A stretch of 64,000 nucleotides of DNA from Eublepharis macularius (lineage: Eukaryota; Chordata; Lepidosauria; Squamata; Eublepharidae), in contig NC_072795.1 in the NCBI RefSeq assembly GCF_028583425.1, positions 9,199,001 through 9,263,000 of the forward strand. The letters run 5' to 3'. A model generated the notes under the pieces. It was not told the origin of the DNA. It was given only the letters and a program-made list of their open reading frames with translations, and did not search any database. The translations under genes and the position numbers were made by a program. This document shows, piece by piece, positions 21,277 to 31,345 of this stretch (its first letter is position 1; the number at the start of each line of letters is the position of its first letter).

Positions 21277-21604
21277 AGAGTATCATAAACAAGGATTGTG
21301 GGAGGAAAAGGAATGGGGGAAAGAAGCTTGTGAATGTGATCCTGTGATTCTGGTCACACCAATGAGAGAGGAGCTTCTTGGCTCACAGAATCCAAGCTCA
21401 GTAGAAATCGCCCATTTGGAGGCAATTTCTACTGAGCTCAGCTTCAGAGCGCCCTGTGGCTCCTTCATTGTGCTGGAATATGTAGTCATTTTCTGGTGCA
21501 AGAGAGGAGAATGGGAGGTAGGTACCATACTGTCCCTCCACCTCTCCAGCTACTGCACCCTCTTCTTTGGCCCTGGGACCACTGGCAATCCTCGCTTCAA
21601 GGCC
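21277..21604. other. Region just downstream of gene A
   Basis: No gene or clear polyadenylation signal. A short inverted match (CAGTAGAAATCGCCCATTTG near 21400 against AATTTCTACTGAGCTCAG near 21423) suggests a small MITE-like hairpin. Confidence 0.4.
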
Positions 21605-21699
21605 AGAGGCCAGGAGATCCAGAGGAGTTAGACGTGTTAGTCTGTAGTAGCGAAATCAAAAAGAGTCCAGTAGCACCTTTAAGACTAACCAATTTTATT

Positions 21700-21738
21700 G
21701 TAGCATAAGCTTTCGAGAATCACAGTTCTCTTCGTCAG
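21700..21738 (-). ncRNA. Hammerhead-like core in Penelope UTR, inverted partner
   Basis: The minus strand reads CTGACGA (21738-21732), stem II GAGAA/TTCTC, GAAA, AGC-TTAT-GCT, identical in the core to 22724-22762. Helix I is weak, so this may be a relic. Confidence 0.45.
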
Positions 21739-22295
21739 ATGCATAGAGGGCAGAAAGAAACTGGTCACATATAGAGGAGGGGAGGGGAGGGGAGGAGGAG
21801 AGGAGGACCCAATGGCATCAACTACACTGTCTCTGGCTCTTACAGCTGCTCATCCTCCAATCTGATATATGCCCTCATGTGTCAACAATGTCCTTCTGCT
21901 CTGTACATTGGACAAACCAGCCAACCTCTACGCAAAAGAATAAATGGACACAAATCTGACATTAGAAATGGCAATAGAGGAGGAGAGAGGAGGGGAGGAG
22001 GAGAGGAGGGATGTAAACAAATCCTTTGATATGGAGATGCAAACAGCTCCTTTTGATGTGGGGATCAGTTTGCTTCTGTAAAGGTTCAAAGGAGTTTGCC
22101 GTGTTAGTCTGTAGTAGCAAAATCAAAAAGAGTCCAGCAGCACCTCCAAGACCAACCAATTCCACTGTAGCACAAGCCTTCGAGAACCACAGCTCTCCCC
22201 GCCAGATGCATCTGACAAAGAAAACTGTGGTCCCCGAAAGCCCACGCCAGGTGCCACTGGACTCTCCCCGACCCTGCCTATGTAAAGGAAATCAA

Positions 22296-22718
22296 TTAAC
22301 TGTGATAATGAGATGACCATTCATAGTCCCTATTCAGCCCCAGCTTGACAGAGTCAAATTTACATATGAATTCCAATTCAGCAGCTTCCCATTGGATTTT
22401 GTTTTTGAAATGTTTCTGTTGAACTACAGCGACCTTTAAGTCTTTGATGGAATGTTCTGGTAGATTGAAGTGTTCTCCCACTGGTTTCTGGACGTTGCCA
22501 TTTCTAATGTCAGATTTGTGTCCATTTATTCTTTTGCGTAGAGGTTGGCTGGTTTGTCCAATGTACAGAGCAGAAGGACATTGTTGGCACATGAGGGCAT
22601 ATATCAGATTGGAGGATGAGCAGCTGTAAGAGCCAGAGACAGTGTAGTTGATGCCATTGGGTCCTCCTCTCCTCCCCTCTCCTCCTCTATATGTGACCAG
22701 TTTCTTTCTGCCCTCCAT
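22296..22718 (-). pseudogene. GIY-YIG endonuclease end of a Penelope-like ORF
   Basis: 140-residue open frame with CSSSNLIYALMCQQCPSALY, then YIGQTSQPLRKRINGHKSDI, a GIY-YIG nuclease core (LIY ... YIG, R on the following helix, GH) and the usual end FICKFDSVKLGLNRD. This nuclease nicks target DNA in Penelope-like retroelements. The reverse transcriptase part is missing, so only a fragment of the ORF survives. No start codon choice is meaningful. Confidence 0.7.
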
Positions 22719-22723
22719 GCATC

Positions 22724-22762
22724 TGACGAAGAGAACTGTGATTCTCGAAAGCTTATGCTACA
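22724..22762 (+). ncRNA. Hammerhead-like core in Penelope UTR
   Basis: CTGACGA (22724-22730), stem II GAGAA/TTCTC with loop CTGTGA, GAAA (22748-22751), then a 3-bp helix III AGC-TTAT-GCT. Matches the hammerhead core CUGANGA...GAAA. Helix I is not supported by the flanks. Its inverted partner lies at 21700-21738, and a degenerate doubled copy at about 22165-22250. Confidence 0.45.
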
Positions 22763-22821
22763 ATAAAATTGGTTAGTCTTAAAGGTGCTACTGGACTCTT
22801 CTTGATTTTAGAGGCCAGGAG

Positions 22822-23133
22822 GAAATTCTGCACTCACATTCCATCTCATTAGCACACACATGCTGGCTGAGGGTAAGTTGCTGTGCTTGTGAACATGCTC
22901 CAGCTGCAGAAGAATGTGGTCACATGTCCTAGCAACACCCATTGATTGGTCAAGCAAGATCAGACCTTGCATAAAAGCCTTGCTGTGAGCAGACTTGCAT
23001 AAAGCAAGGTTCTTCACACTATCCTGCTCAATGTTCTTCCTACAGTGTTTGCTGTTGTTTGCTGCTGTTGGTATATTTGCCTCTTATATGCTGTTTTGCA
23101 CTCTCGACTTCACTTCCAGGTTAGGTAGTCCAT
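22822..23133. other. Intergenic, no feature recognised
   Basis: No coding signal or known repeat seen. Confidence 0.4.
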
Positions 23134-23359
23134 GAGCAGAACCACAAGTGACAAAAGGCACAGATTGGACACTTGTCTGCTTCCCTCAAGTTTTGATGGG
23201 AAATGTAGGCGGAATGTTGGACAAGTGACAGTTGAAAAGTCCATTGGACAGCAGTCAGAGAGTGAAGCTGCGAGACCAGGATGCCTACATTTCCCATCAA
23301 AACTTGAGGGAAGCAGACTAGTGTCCAATCTGTGCCTTTTGTCACTTGTGGTTCTGCTC
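23134..23359. mobile_element. Foldback MITE, copy 2
   Basis: Inverted termini GAGCAGAACCACAAGTGAC and its complement, with the same inner TCAAGTTTTGATGGGAAATG arms as copy 1. CAT lies on both sides (23131-23133 and 23360-23362), a possible 3-bp duplication. Confidence 0.6.
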
Positions 23360-23670
23360 CATGACTTTTGTCTCTGGAGTTTGGACTCTGGAGTTCTATT
23401 TGGATCTTTGTGACTCTAGCCTGACAAGGTAGCATCTGTGTTAAGAGATCCATATCTGTATGGCAGTTGTTTTGTTCTATAATTTTCTTTCCTGTCTTTC
23501 AGAATTTCTATATTTGTAATCTGTTGCACACTTCTTAATAAACTTTATTGATTATACTTCTGTCATGTAATTTGGCTTTGGGGCTTCAGTTCAGTACTTT
23601 GGCCTGCTTGGCTACAGCTACCAAATAATTATTCTACCTTGCAGGGCTGACTTTTTGATTGACACCCAGA
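23360..23670. other. Intergenic, no feature recognised
   Basis: Contains AATAAACTTTATTG (about 23537) but no gene; the sequence resembles the 3' end of an unassigned repeat. Confidence 0.35.
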
Positions 23671-24243
23671 TGTCAGGATCTGTTATATTCTGTCGTGTTC
23701 TCCACCTGACCAATGTGGTGTCGTTCTTATACAGTGACTGAATCATGCCTAGAGTTTGCTATGTTAAACTGTATAGCTGTCTGGTCTAATTCCTTCCCAA
23801 TGTTTAGATATGCTGTGCAGGATCTACCATGTTTTGAGTACTGAACAATAGTTATGCCATGTTACTTTGTTAGTTGTTAGCCTTTCCTTCCCTCCAGGTT
23901 GAAGGCATAGCCGGACGGCTCCTTCCGTGGGAGAGAATGCACATCTTATCTTCTTTCTGCAGTTCCGGCCTTGAGATGCCCGCTTTCTCACAGACGAACG
24001 CTCAGCACTGGGAACTCTGGGGGGGGGGGAGGATGGGAACCATGGGGTTGAAGTGTAACTGCTTTCATCAGGTACCTCATTCCTAGCAGAGCCTGTGGTC
24101 AGCTAGGACTATCTAAGTTCTAGAATATGGACCCAGGGCCTGTATGCTGTCTTTCCAATAAACCTTTTGAAATCAAGAGACTTTGTCATCTTGCAGAAGG
24201 GAAGAGTGCAGACGCTGGCCGACTGGAATGCCACAGTCTGACA
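23671..24243 (+). mobile_element. Solo LTR, family 1, copy 1
   Basis: 573 bp beginning TGTCAG and ending CTGACA, flanked by exact 5-bp duplications CCAGA (23666-23670 and 24244-24248). A polyadenylation signal AATAAA at 24157-24162 is followed by CTTTTGAAATCAAGAGACTT and CTTGCAGAAGGGA, shared with copy 2. No internal retroviral or gag-pol sequence adjoins it, so it is a solo LTR left by recombination. Confidence 0.8.
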
Positions 24244-25013
24244 CCAGAAAGGCTAGACTTGGTTCCTCTGTCTTTAAGCTTAGAGTTAGTTAAGAAGAAC
24301 TGGCTCCAGTTACCCTGGAAGGTAAGGATGCACACACACACACACACACCCCAGTAGAATGTTTTGTTCTTGCTCCCAGTCCAGACCTCTTTGACGATTC
24401 AAGGGTCTGTGACAGTATGCTACCCAGCGTCACATGTAATGCAACTAGGCATGAATTGCAGGTTCTCTGCAATTTCTGCTCATCGATAGGATCAGTAACA
24501 TGATTGTGGCCCTGATGAGAGGAGAAAGGCACAGTATAAATTTAATAAACAAACAAATATATAAACATTGTATATGGAGAAGGAGCTTCAGCCTTCTATC
24601 ATGCATGGATTTCCTACCATTTTCCTGAGGGTGTGTGTGTAGGGGAGGGGTGTTGTTTTGTAAAACCCACAGAAGGCCCAACAGAAAATAGACCCCCAGC
24701 AATATCTTTGAAATGCATTGGCTAATGCAACTTGTTCGTTACTGACAATTTCTCCCTACTTTCTTTATGTTTGGGCCTCTACCCTCCTACGATTTCTCCG
24801 ATTCATTCTTAGAACTTCACTCCTCCATTAGCAAATAGAACTTTTAGAAGGAGGTCAAGAAGATCTGTGAGGCTACTGAATGCTAAATATTATTATTACT
24901 TGGACAATCAGGAAAGTTCTGTGCTGCTTGGAAGGCTGATTCCCCCCCCCTATATTTGGTAGAACTCCTCCCATGGACAATAATTTTGTGATATGGTTGC
25001 TATTGGATTATTG
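24244..25013. other. Intergenic, minor LINE tail
   Basis: Holds a (CA)n run at about 24331-24349 and a LINE-tail-like GGCACAGTATAAATTTAATAAAC at about 24528-24551. No gene. Confidence 0.4.
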
Positions 25014-25595
25014 GCAGGATCAGGTACATGCAATTATTTAGAATGTTTTAAAAAAACAATATACAAACGGAAATGGAGACTTTCTTGTTGGGTTTAATGG
25101 ACAAAGACCAGCTACTCATTGTACTCTTTTTTGTACATGATAACAGCAGTTGGAATGTTATATGCTCAAAAATGGAAATCTACAATATTGCCTACAACAG
25201 AAGAATGGCTGTAGAAGATGATGGATTATGCGGAAATGGCTAAACCTACATCTCTGATTACGGGAAAGTCACCGGACAAATGTATTGTTACTTGGAAGCC
25301 CCTTACTGAATTTTTTTTGTGGGAAACAGAGAAATGAATTGATGATTTGTGCATTTGAAGACTAAGAGTTGAAGAAATACATTCTAGGGAGAAAGAAGAG
25401 GTAGTCATTTAGGGTTAATTTGGGGCTAAACCGTATGATTGAATTTGTATACATCTTTTTTCAGAGAAAATTGGTACTTATTCCTAATTTCTATATATTT
25501 CTCTATTTTTTTCTCCCTGATGTCTTTTATTTATCTGGAAAAACTTTTCAATAAAACTTTTTTTTTAAAGGAATTATTTGCAGGATCAGGTACAT
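25014..25595 (+). mobile_element. 5'-truncated L1 with 16-bp TSD
   Basis: GCAGGATCAGGTACAT is exact at 25014-25029 and 25580-25595. Between them lies the end of L1 ORF2 with frameshifts (EEWL, then DYAEMAKPTSLITGKSPDK and a TWKPLTEFF-like end near 25160-25340) and a 3' UTR ending AATAAAACTTTTTTTTTAAAG. Truncated, inactive. Confidence 0.7.
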
Positions 25596-26376
25596 TGATT
25601 CCATGTACCACTAAGTTTCCCCTTCTTAATGATGTAGCAGTTTTTAAACTACATGAAAAATGAGATTAGTTTATATATAATAACTGCCACCAGTTTTGTC
25701 TTTGTAAACTTTTGGGTTGGGATGGGAGAATATTCCTAAAAGGGGTTGGGGAAATTTCAGAATTTTTAAAATATTGTTTAAGCTCACGATTTTTCAAAAG
25801 TGTCAGGGTGTTCATGAATTGGAGAAGATCTGGAAGGGATGATTGGTCATATTGATTCTATGCAATCATGATTCTATTCTATCTTTTTTGATTTGTATTT
25901 ATATGTCTGTTTACTTTGTTCTATTTTAAAATTACAAAAATAAACAAAATAACATGATTGGCTAAAGGGAAGAAACAATGCCCCCCTAAAGATATGTAAC
26001 AAATGGACTCAGTTTGCCTTCACAGATCCATGATTTTAATGGTACCAAATGGTACCTATGGCACTCCAAAGTGGTACTGAAGTCAAAGCAGCAAGATACC
26101 ACCATAAGCAACTTCTCCCAGAGCAGAGCTGCAGAAGGGAAATGTAATGTAGTAAGTTGTAAAATTACACAAATAAATTGGCTATTAGGGAAGATATAAT
26201 GGTTCCCTCACTCCCAGATATGTGACAAATGAACTCACCTTGCATTCACACACCACATGATTCTAATGGTACCGATGAGATCTCCAACAATCCAAAATGG
26301 TACTGAAGTCAAAATATCATGTCAAGTTTATTATTACAATCCAGGATCAGAATCTAAGTCAGTAATATACAATAAT
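25596..26376. repeat. Intergenic with imperfect direct duplication
   Basis: A block at about 25975-26095 (AAATGGACTCAGTTTGCCTT, TGGTACTGAAGTCAAAGCA) recurs at about 26205-26315 with changes. The period is roughly 230 bp. No gene. Confidence 0.4.
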
Positions 26377-27604
26377 TGTTGCCAAGTAGCCCCCCATCCT
26401 GTTCTGAGGCCTGCCATGAACTGTGTCAGTTTCCTGCGTTGCTGTTTAAAGTCACTCCAGATACTCTGCTTTAGGGCAGCCTTGCCCGTACCTGTTTTCT
26501 GTCTACACTCTTATGGATTGTGCCTGTTTCCTGCCTCTGCTATGGACCATGCTGTCTACACAATGTTTCCTGCCTCTATGGACGTTTGCCTCACCTGGGC
26601 CCAGAGCCATGCTGTTAGCAGCATGGTGCCAGCCGGGGAGACCCTCCACGAGCCTGGCCTGGCACCCTCTGGTCAGTTCCCATGGGGAATCTCTCGTGGG
26701 CCGGTCACCCAGCTTGCCCTCGCTACCGGGCAGCCTGCTAGCAAGCCCTAGTCATGCCCAGGCAGCAGCCATGTTCCCAGGCAGCCAGAAGACCAGCCTG
26801 TACAGCCTGCTTAGAGAAGCCATTTTGTGGAAGCGTGCAGACCACGTCCGCAGCAGCCAGCCTCGCCCTGCTCTGCATATCTTGATAGCCGCCCCGGAAT
26901 GGAAGCTAAAGTACTGGCCATCCTAAGCACTAAGCATCTCAAAGCAGCCTCCATGTTCCAGAGCTGATGACATCGAGACAAGCCCAGCTTCCTGGAAGAC
27001 CCATTCAACCCGCCTGGCATTCCCCCTCCCTCTTTTGTCCCCTCTTCCCGAGGTGTCACAATAACATAATCAGATTATAAAGTGGCCCATCTAGGGTAGT
27101 TATAGAGCCATTAAACCTTTGTTTCACTCATGAGAACCACAAAGGAAAGGCATCTGCCCCAGGGTACGTTTTGGGGTATTTAAGCCAGCCTCCCCGGCCA
27201 TGAGGTGCGCGTCCCATTCCTATCCAGACTCCTTGCTGTCACTCTCTTTGGATCTAGTGCAAGCATTAGTCCATCCCGTCTCACTGCTATGTCTTCCTTC
27301 CACTCCGTGACCAGGTGAGTATACCCAGTTCCGTCGCTCTCAAGTGGATTCCCCTGCTCATGCAACCGTCTCTATTTTTCCTACTCTATATTTCTTAGTT
27401 TCTTGTATGTACCTCGTATGTGTGTGCTAACTTAGGCATACACAACACTATTTAGTAAAGACACGTTTTATTGTTATTAGTCTGCCTCTTTATTACACGA
27501 GTGTTCTGGAGAGGGACCCTGGTATATATCGGTTAAGTTCCGCACTAAATTAAAACCCAGACTGCAAGCTAATTCCCCCATTAAAAAGAGCAGTTCTGGT
27601 AACA
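26377..27604 (+). mobile_element. LTR-like sequence, family 2 (candidate)
   Basis: Starts TGTTGCCA and ends TGGTAACA (inverted ends), with promoter-like GGGGTATTTAAGCC near 27175 and an A-rich/T-rich polyadenylation zone near 27455. No clear target-site duplication was found, so the left end is uncertain. A related end (GCTAATTCCCCCAT ... TTCTGGTAACA) occurs at 46770. Confidence 0.35.
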
Positions 27605-27689
27605 TATGAGAAATACATATATTACATATCTAGTATATCTAGGGATTGAATACAACAATATACTTAAATAAATAAAACTGTTAAAATTT

Positions 27690-28005
27690 TGTTAAAATTT
27701 CTTAAAAGAAGTTATAATATAACACAAATTACATCTGTACTGAATGATATAGACCACATTTTGAGTTCTGCATGTTGAAAAAGCAGTAGAGGTCCGTATT
27801 GACTGCAAATCAGGATGTACAATACTCGGTAAGTCTACCATCAAGCTGCACACGGAGCAGTCACCACATGGGTGGTGCCTACCTGGCAAGTCCCGATTCC
27901 GGATGAGACTCCTGAATTCCAACCTGATTATGATGTCTTTAATATTTTTAGATATATTGTTATATTTATAAAAATATAAATTTTTTAGATATTTAGGTAT
28001 ATTGG
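27690..28005 (-). mobile_element. Penelope-like element, inverted 5' piece
   Basis: The minus strand encodes the zinc-like CGDCSVCSLMVDLPSIV region and CRTQNVVYIIQYRCNLCY, which ends just before the YIG of a GIY-YIG domain. The continuation YIGSTSRPL lies on the opposite strand at 28000-28024 and after 30281, so this piece is inverted relative to the 3' piece. Confidence 0.6.
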
Positions 28006-28276
28006 CAGCACCAGTAGACCTCTTTTTTTTAAATATCTAAAACAGAAAACTACAAAAAAACTACAAAAGTACAAGGGAAGGAAAAAGGGGAGAAAAAAAA
28101 AGAAAAAGGGAAGGGGGGTGGAAAAAAGGGGGACGGCAACATACAAACAATAAACACTACACTACAATGCTTTCCCTTCATACTGCCATAATTAAAGATT
28201 AAACCTTAATAAAGTAATGATGGAGTGGTTGACCTTACAAAATACAAATTACAATCCAAATTAAGTCTCCCCCCCG

Positions 28277-28992
28277 CAGGGCCGGTGCCAGAGGTTCTGG
28301 TGCCTGAGGCGGCGTGCAGATGTCATCACGCGCCGCGGGGGGCTAGGCAGCTCGCGGAGCCCCGAGCACAGAAGCTTCACGCTGCTGCTGGGGCGGCGCG
28401 CGGAGGCTGCTCTGTGCACCGCCCCAGCAACAGCTCATGGCTTCTGCGCCTGGCTGGGGCAGAGGAGCGCATAGCACAGCTGGCGTGGCTGGCTGCAGCA
28501 GCAGCTGCAGCCAGCCAGCCAGCCAGCCCCGTGCCGCCGCCACCTCATGCCCCAGCCGAGCGCAGAAGCTGCGAGCCACTGCTGGGGCAGCGTGCGGAGG
28601 CTGCTCCGTGCACCACCCCAGCAACAGCTCACGGCTTCTGCGACCGGCTGGGGTGGAGGAGCATGCAGTGGAGCTGCCGTGGCCGGCTGCAGCTGCTGCT
28701 GCAGCCAGCCAGCCAGCTGCCGCCGCCGCCACGCACCCCAGCTGGGCGCACAAGCTGCAAGCTGCTGCTGGGGCGGCGCCCGGAGGCTGCGCCCAGCTGG
28801 GGTGTGTGGCGGCGCCGGTGGCGGCAGCGCGGAGCTGGCTGGCTGGCTGGCTGCAGCAGTAGATGCAGCCCAGTCATGCCAGCTTCGCTGCGCGTGCCTG
28901 CACCTCCGCCCCCGACACCCCCTCCGGCGCCCCTCCAATGCCCGTGCGCCCGAGGCCACCGCCTACCTGGCCTCCAGGGGTCACCGGCCCTG
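28277..28992. mobile_element. hAT-like element nested in the L1
   Basis: 716 bp with inverted ends CAGGGCCGGTG and CACCGGCCCTG, inserted in a C-tract (left flank CCCCCCCG, right flank CCCCCCCC, 7 of 8 matching). The interior is very GC-rich with (CAGC)n and CAGCCAGCCAGCC runs. Frames of up to 304 aa across it (28225-29139 and others) are low-complexity and not genes. Confidence 0.55.
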
Positions 28993-29876
28993 CCCCCCCC
29001 CAGGCCTCGGACGCAGTTCTCTCTGAGCAGCTACAGCCGCAGCGCTCGTTGCCTCCCCCCTCCCTTCAGGCTTCGGATCTTCTTCTTTTTGCTTGGTGTC
29101 TTGCCCAAATTCTTGATTTTTGTCCACAAAATCCCTTAGCTGATCTTCTGAATTTATCTTGTAAGCTTGATCTTTGTAACTGAACCAAATTCCTTCCGGA
29201 AATAGCCATTTATACTTTATCCCACATTCCCTCAGGAGAGCTGCCAGCCTTTTATACTTAAATCTTCTTTTCCAAACTAGAAATGGAACGTCCTTCAGTA
29301 TCTTGACTTTATTTCCCAGAAAGTCCAAGTCCGCATTATATGAATTGTATAGGATAGTGTCCCGGACCCTCCTAGATGAAAACTCAATAAAGATCTCGCG
29401 AGGCAGCTGCCTCTTCATTGCATATTTTGAAGAAGCCCGACGGACTTCCAAAATGGCGCTTTTTACTTCTTCTTTAGTTGCCCTCGCGGGTGTCGCCAAT
29501 AATTCCAAGGCAAGATCCCTTAGATCCTCATTTTCCTCCTCTTTAACATTCTGGAGGTGCAAAATAGTCTGTGTTTGTTCCACTTGCAGCCCGATCAGTT
29601 GGTTTTCCACCAACTTTAGCTCCTTGTTCGTTGCTTTCATGAGTGACACATTTTCCCGAGCAGACTTCTCTGCCCCCCCCCCGCTACTTCCTTGATGGCT
29701 TTCACATCGCTCTCAATTAAGCCCACCCTTTGATCTGTTTCATTCAGCTTGTCAACAAAGGGTTTTATGGCTTCAGTAACCGACCTTTTCACCAGATCTT
29801 CGAGCGACTCCCCTCTTCCCTGCAGGGCAGCCGAAACTGACTTGCCCAAAGCAGGACTCTGCTTTTTCGCTGCCAT
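28981..29876 (-). pseudogene. L1 ORF1 protein, broken by one frameshift
   Basis: An N-terminal frame of 79 aa (29876-29637) and a C-terminal frame of 222 aa (29649-28981) overlap in a G-tract (about 29676-29688) where an indel shifts the frame. The first part has a coiled-coil-like stretch (DLVKRSVTEAIKPFVDKLNE). The second continues it, then shows an RRM-like part (REIFIEFSSRRVRDTILYNS) and the C-terminal domain (ILKDVPFLVWKRRFKYKRLA). ORF1p is the RNA-binding trimer of the L1 ribonucleoprotein. The last residues read into the GC-rich junction and are not native. Confidence 0.75.
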
Positions 29877-30299
29877 TTTAGGGGGGGGGGACCGCCAACC
29901 TTCTGAAACTCAGCGAGGGGGAAGAAATCCGAGTTTTCTTAACTTCAGATCCCACCACTCCTTCACATGCGCTTGTAATAACAGAAGGGATTCGCTTACT
30001 TACAGGCTTCCGCCTAGTCCTGTTCTTTGCCGTTTTCCATGGCCTGGCAGCACGCAAGGTGCCGCGCACGTCTGCCAGCCTCCATGGGGACAAACGGGCA
30101 ATTTACCCCCTGCATCGATTTCCAGGGGGCTCTTCCCGCCGTGTCCCGGACCCTGACTCCCTCCCTGGGAGTCCTGGGGGCTAATCTTTGCAGATCAGCC
30201 ACCCGGTCAGGCTGCTCGGGCGCTTCCTCTCGGACCTGCGGAGAGGAGCGTCCGACATGGCCGCGAAAATGAAACCGAATCAGCACCAGTAGACCTCTT

Positions 30300-31070
30300 A
30301 AAGTCCGTATCCAGGAACACTTATCACGCATCAAAAAGGGAACAGTGGAAGCTCCACTGGTGGCTCACTATATAGAGGCTAGGCATAAATTGAGGGATAT
30401 GAAGGTATCTGTGCTACATGTCGTACATTTGCCCCTTCAGGCAGACTGCTCACAGAAGCTTTTACAGTTGGAAATGGAATTCATATATAAACTACGCAGC
30501 ACTGCCCCAAGTGGTCTAAATAACAAACTGGACTTCTCTTGTTTCCTGTAAAATTGTCTACAAACAGCTGCGGGCTCTTTAACTTTTCTCCTGCCTATAT
30601 GGTATACTGTGCCCTTAAGGTCCCAGAATATAAATTACCTGTAATTGGTTGACTCGACGCGGTGATTGCCTGTCGAGAGACTCCCACTGTGGAGCGGTAT
30701 CCAGTATTGTTGGTTTGAATTACTTCATTGAATGCAGTGACTATAAATATTTTACATGGGTGTGCTTTCCTGTGAGTATGTATTGTGCTGCTTATTTTTG
30801 GCTTTGGGAAACTGCCTGTGGGTGTGGCTAGTATATGATTATTTCTATTTATTTTTGCCAGTTGAATGCCCTGAGGAAGCTTTTGCATGGTGAAACAGGA
30901 ACATCAAAAGATGCAAGCATTTTCCCTGATGGCTCTTTAATGAACCTTATTTTTGGCATACCTGAAGCACCACGTACACAGACTTGGACGCATCCCTTGT
31001 GACTAGAAATTGTTCTTACTATACATTACTTAAAAAACCACAACTTACTTGTGTCATATTGTATATAAAT
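30300..31070 (+). mobile_element. Penelope-like element, 3' piece
   Basis: Continues the GIY-YIG domain after the L1: RIQEHLSRIKKGTVEAPLVA, then EMEFIYKLRSTAPSGLNN and LDFSCFL, stop at about 30551. The UTR includes CCCTGAGGAAGC and GGTGAAACAGG (about 30870-30897), a hammerhead-like remnant. The host of the L1 insertion at 28006-30299. Confidence 0.6.
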
Positions 31071-31345
31071 TAGCAAACCAACTTGTTTGTGTTATATTGT
31101 ATATAACTTGCCTTTATCACACAGTGCACATTACTTAAATGAACTTGCCTGTTTGTGTTGAAACAAACCAACGTGTTTGTGTTATATTGCATATGAATTG
31201 CCTTGATCACACAGTGCACATTACTTAAATGAACTTGCCTATTTGTGTTGAAACAAACCAACGTGTTTGTGTTATATTGCACATGAATTGCCTTGATCAC
31301 ACAGTGTATATTACTTAAATGAACTTGCCTATTTGTGTTGAACTG
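31071..31345 (+). repeat. 90-bp tandem repeat, about 3 units
   Basis: Units begin at 31081, 31171 and 31261 (CGTGTTTGTGTTATATTGCA-type start), exact 90-bp period, few changes between units. It lies at the 3' end of the Penelope-like element and may be part of its tail. Confidence 0.75.

Larger units (their letters stand above)
21605..22821 (-). mobile_element. Rearranged Penelope-like element with 12-bp TSD
   Basis: AGAGGCCAGGAG is repeated at 21605-21616 and 22810-22821. The insert holds a minus-strand GIY-YIG frame (22718-22296), a 3' UTR with a doubled ribozyme-like block (about 22290-22085), an inverted partial copy of the GIY-YIG coding part (about 21805-21976, + strand) and two further UTR copies at the ends in opposite orientation (21617-21775 minus; 22690-22809 plus). 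The unique tail ACAGACTAACACGTCTAACT is at the left, so the sense strand is minus. Confidence 0.65.
28006..30299 (-). mobile_element. ORF1-only L1 (HAL1-like) with 19-bp TSD
   Basis: CAGCACCAGTAGACCTCTT is exact at 28006-28024 and 30281-30299. The element (28025-30280) reads on the minus strand: GC-rich 5' UTR (30280-29877), ORF1 (29876 to about 29000), then, discounting a hAT-like insert at 28277-28992, straight into a short 3' UTR and A-rich end (the left edge is T-rich on +). No ORF2 reverse transcriptase is present. This resembles the half-L1 (HAL1) organisation known from mammals. It could instead be a single deleted L1. Confidence 0.7.

Noticed and set aside
22165-22250. Active hammerhead pair in the doubled UTR block
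   Set aside because: Core bases are changed (CTGGCGG and CTGACAA instead of CUGANGA), so activity is unlikely.
26377-27604. Confident LTR call with TSD
   Set aside because: The inverted ends are present but the flanks (ATAAT and TATGA) do not match, so it is listed only as a candidate.
28225-29139. 304-aa open frame and several 130-170 aa frames on both strands
   Set aside because: All lie across the CAGC-rich hAT-like insert; GC-rich repeats without stop codons explain them.
29303-29695. 130-aa + strand frame
   Set aside because: It is the antisense of the L1 ORF1 frame.
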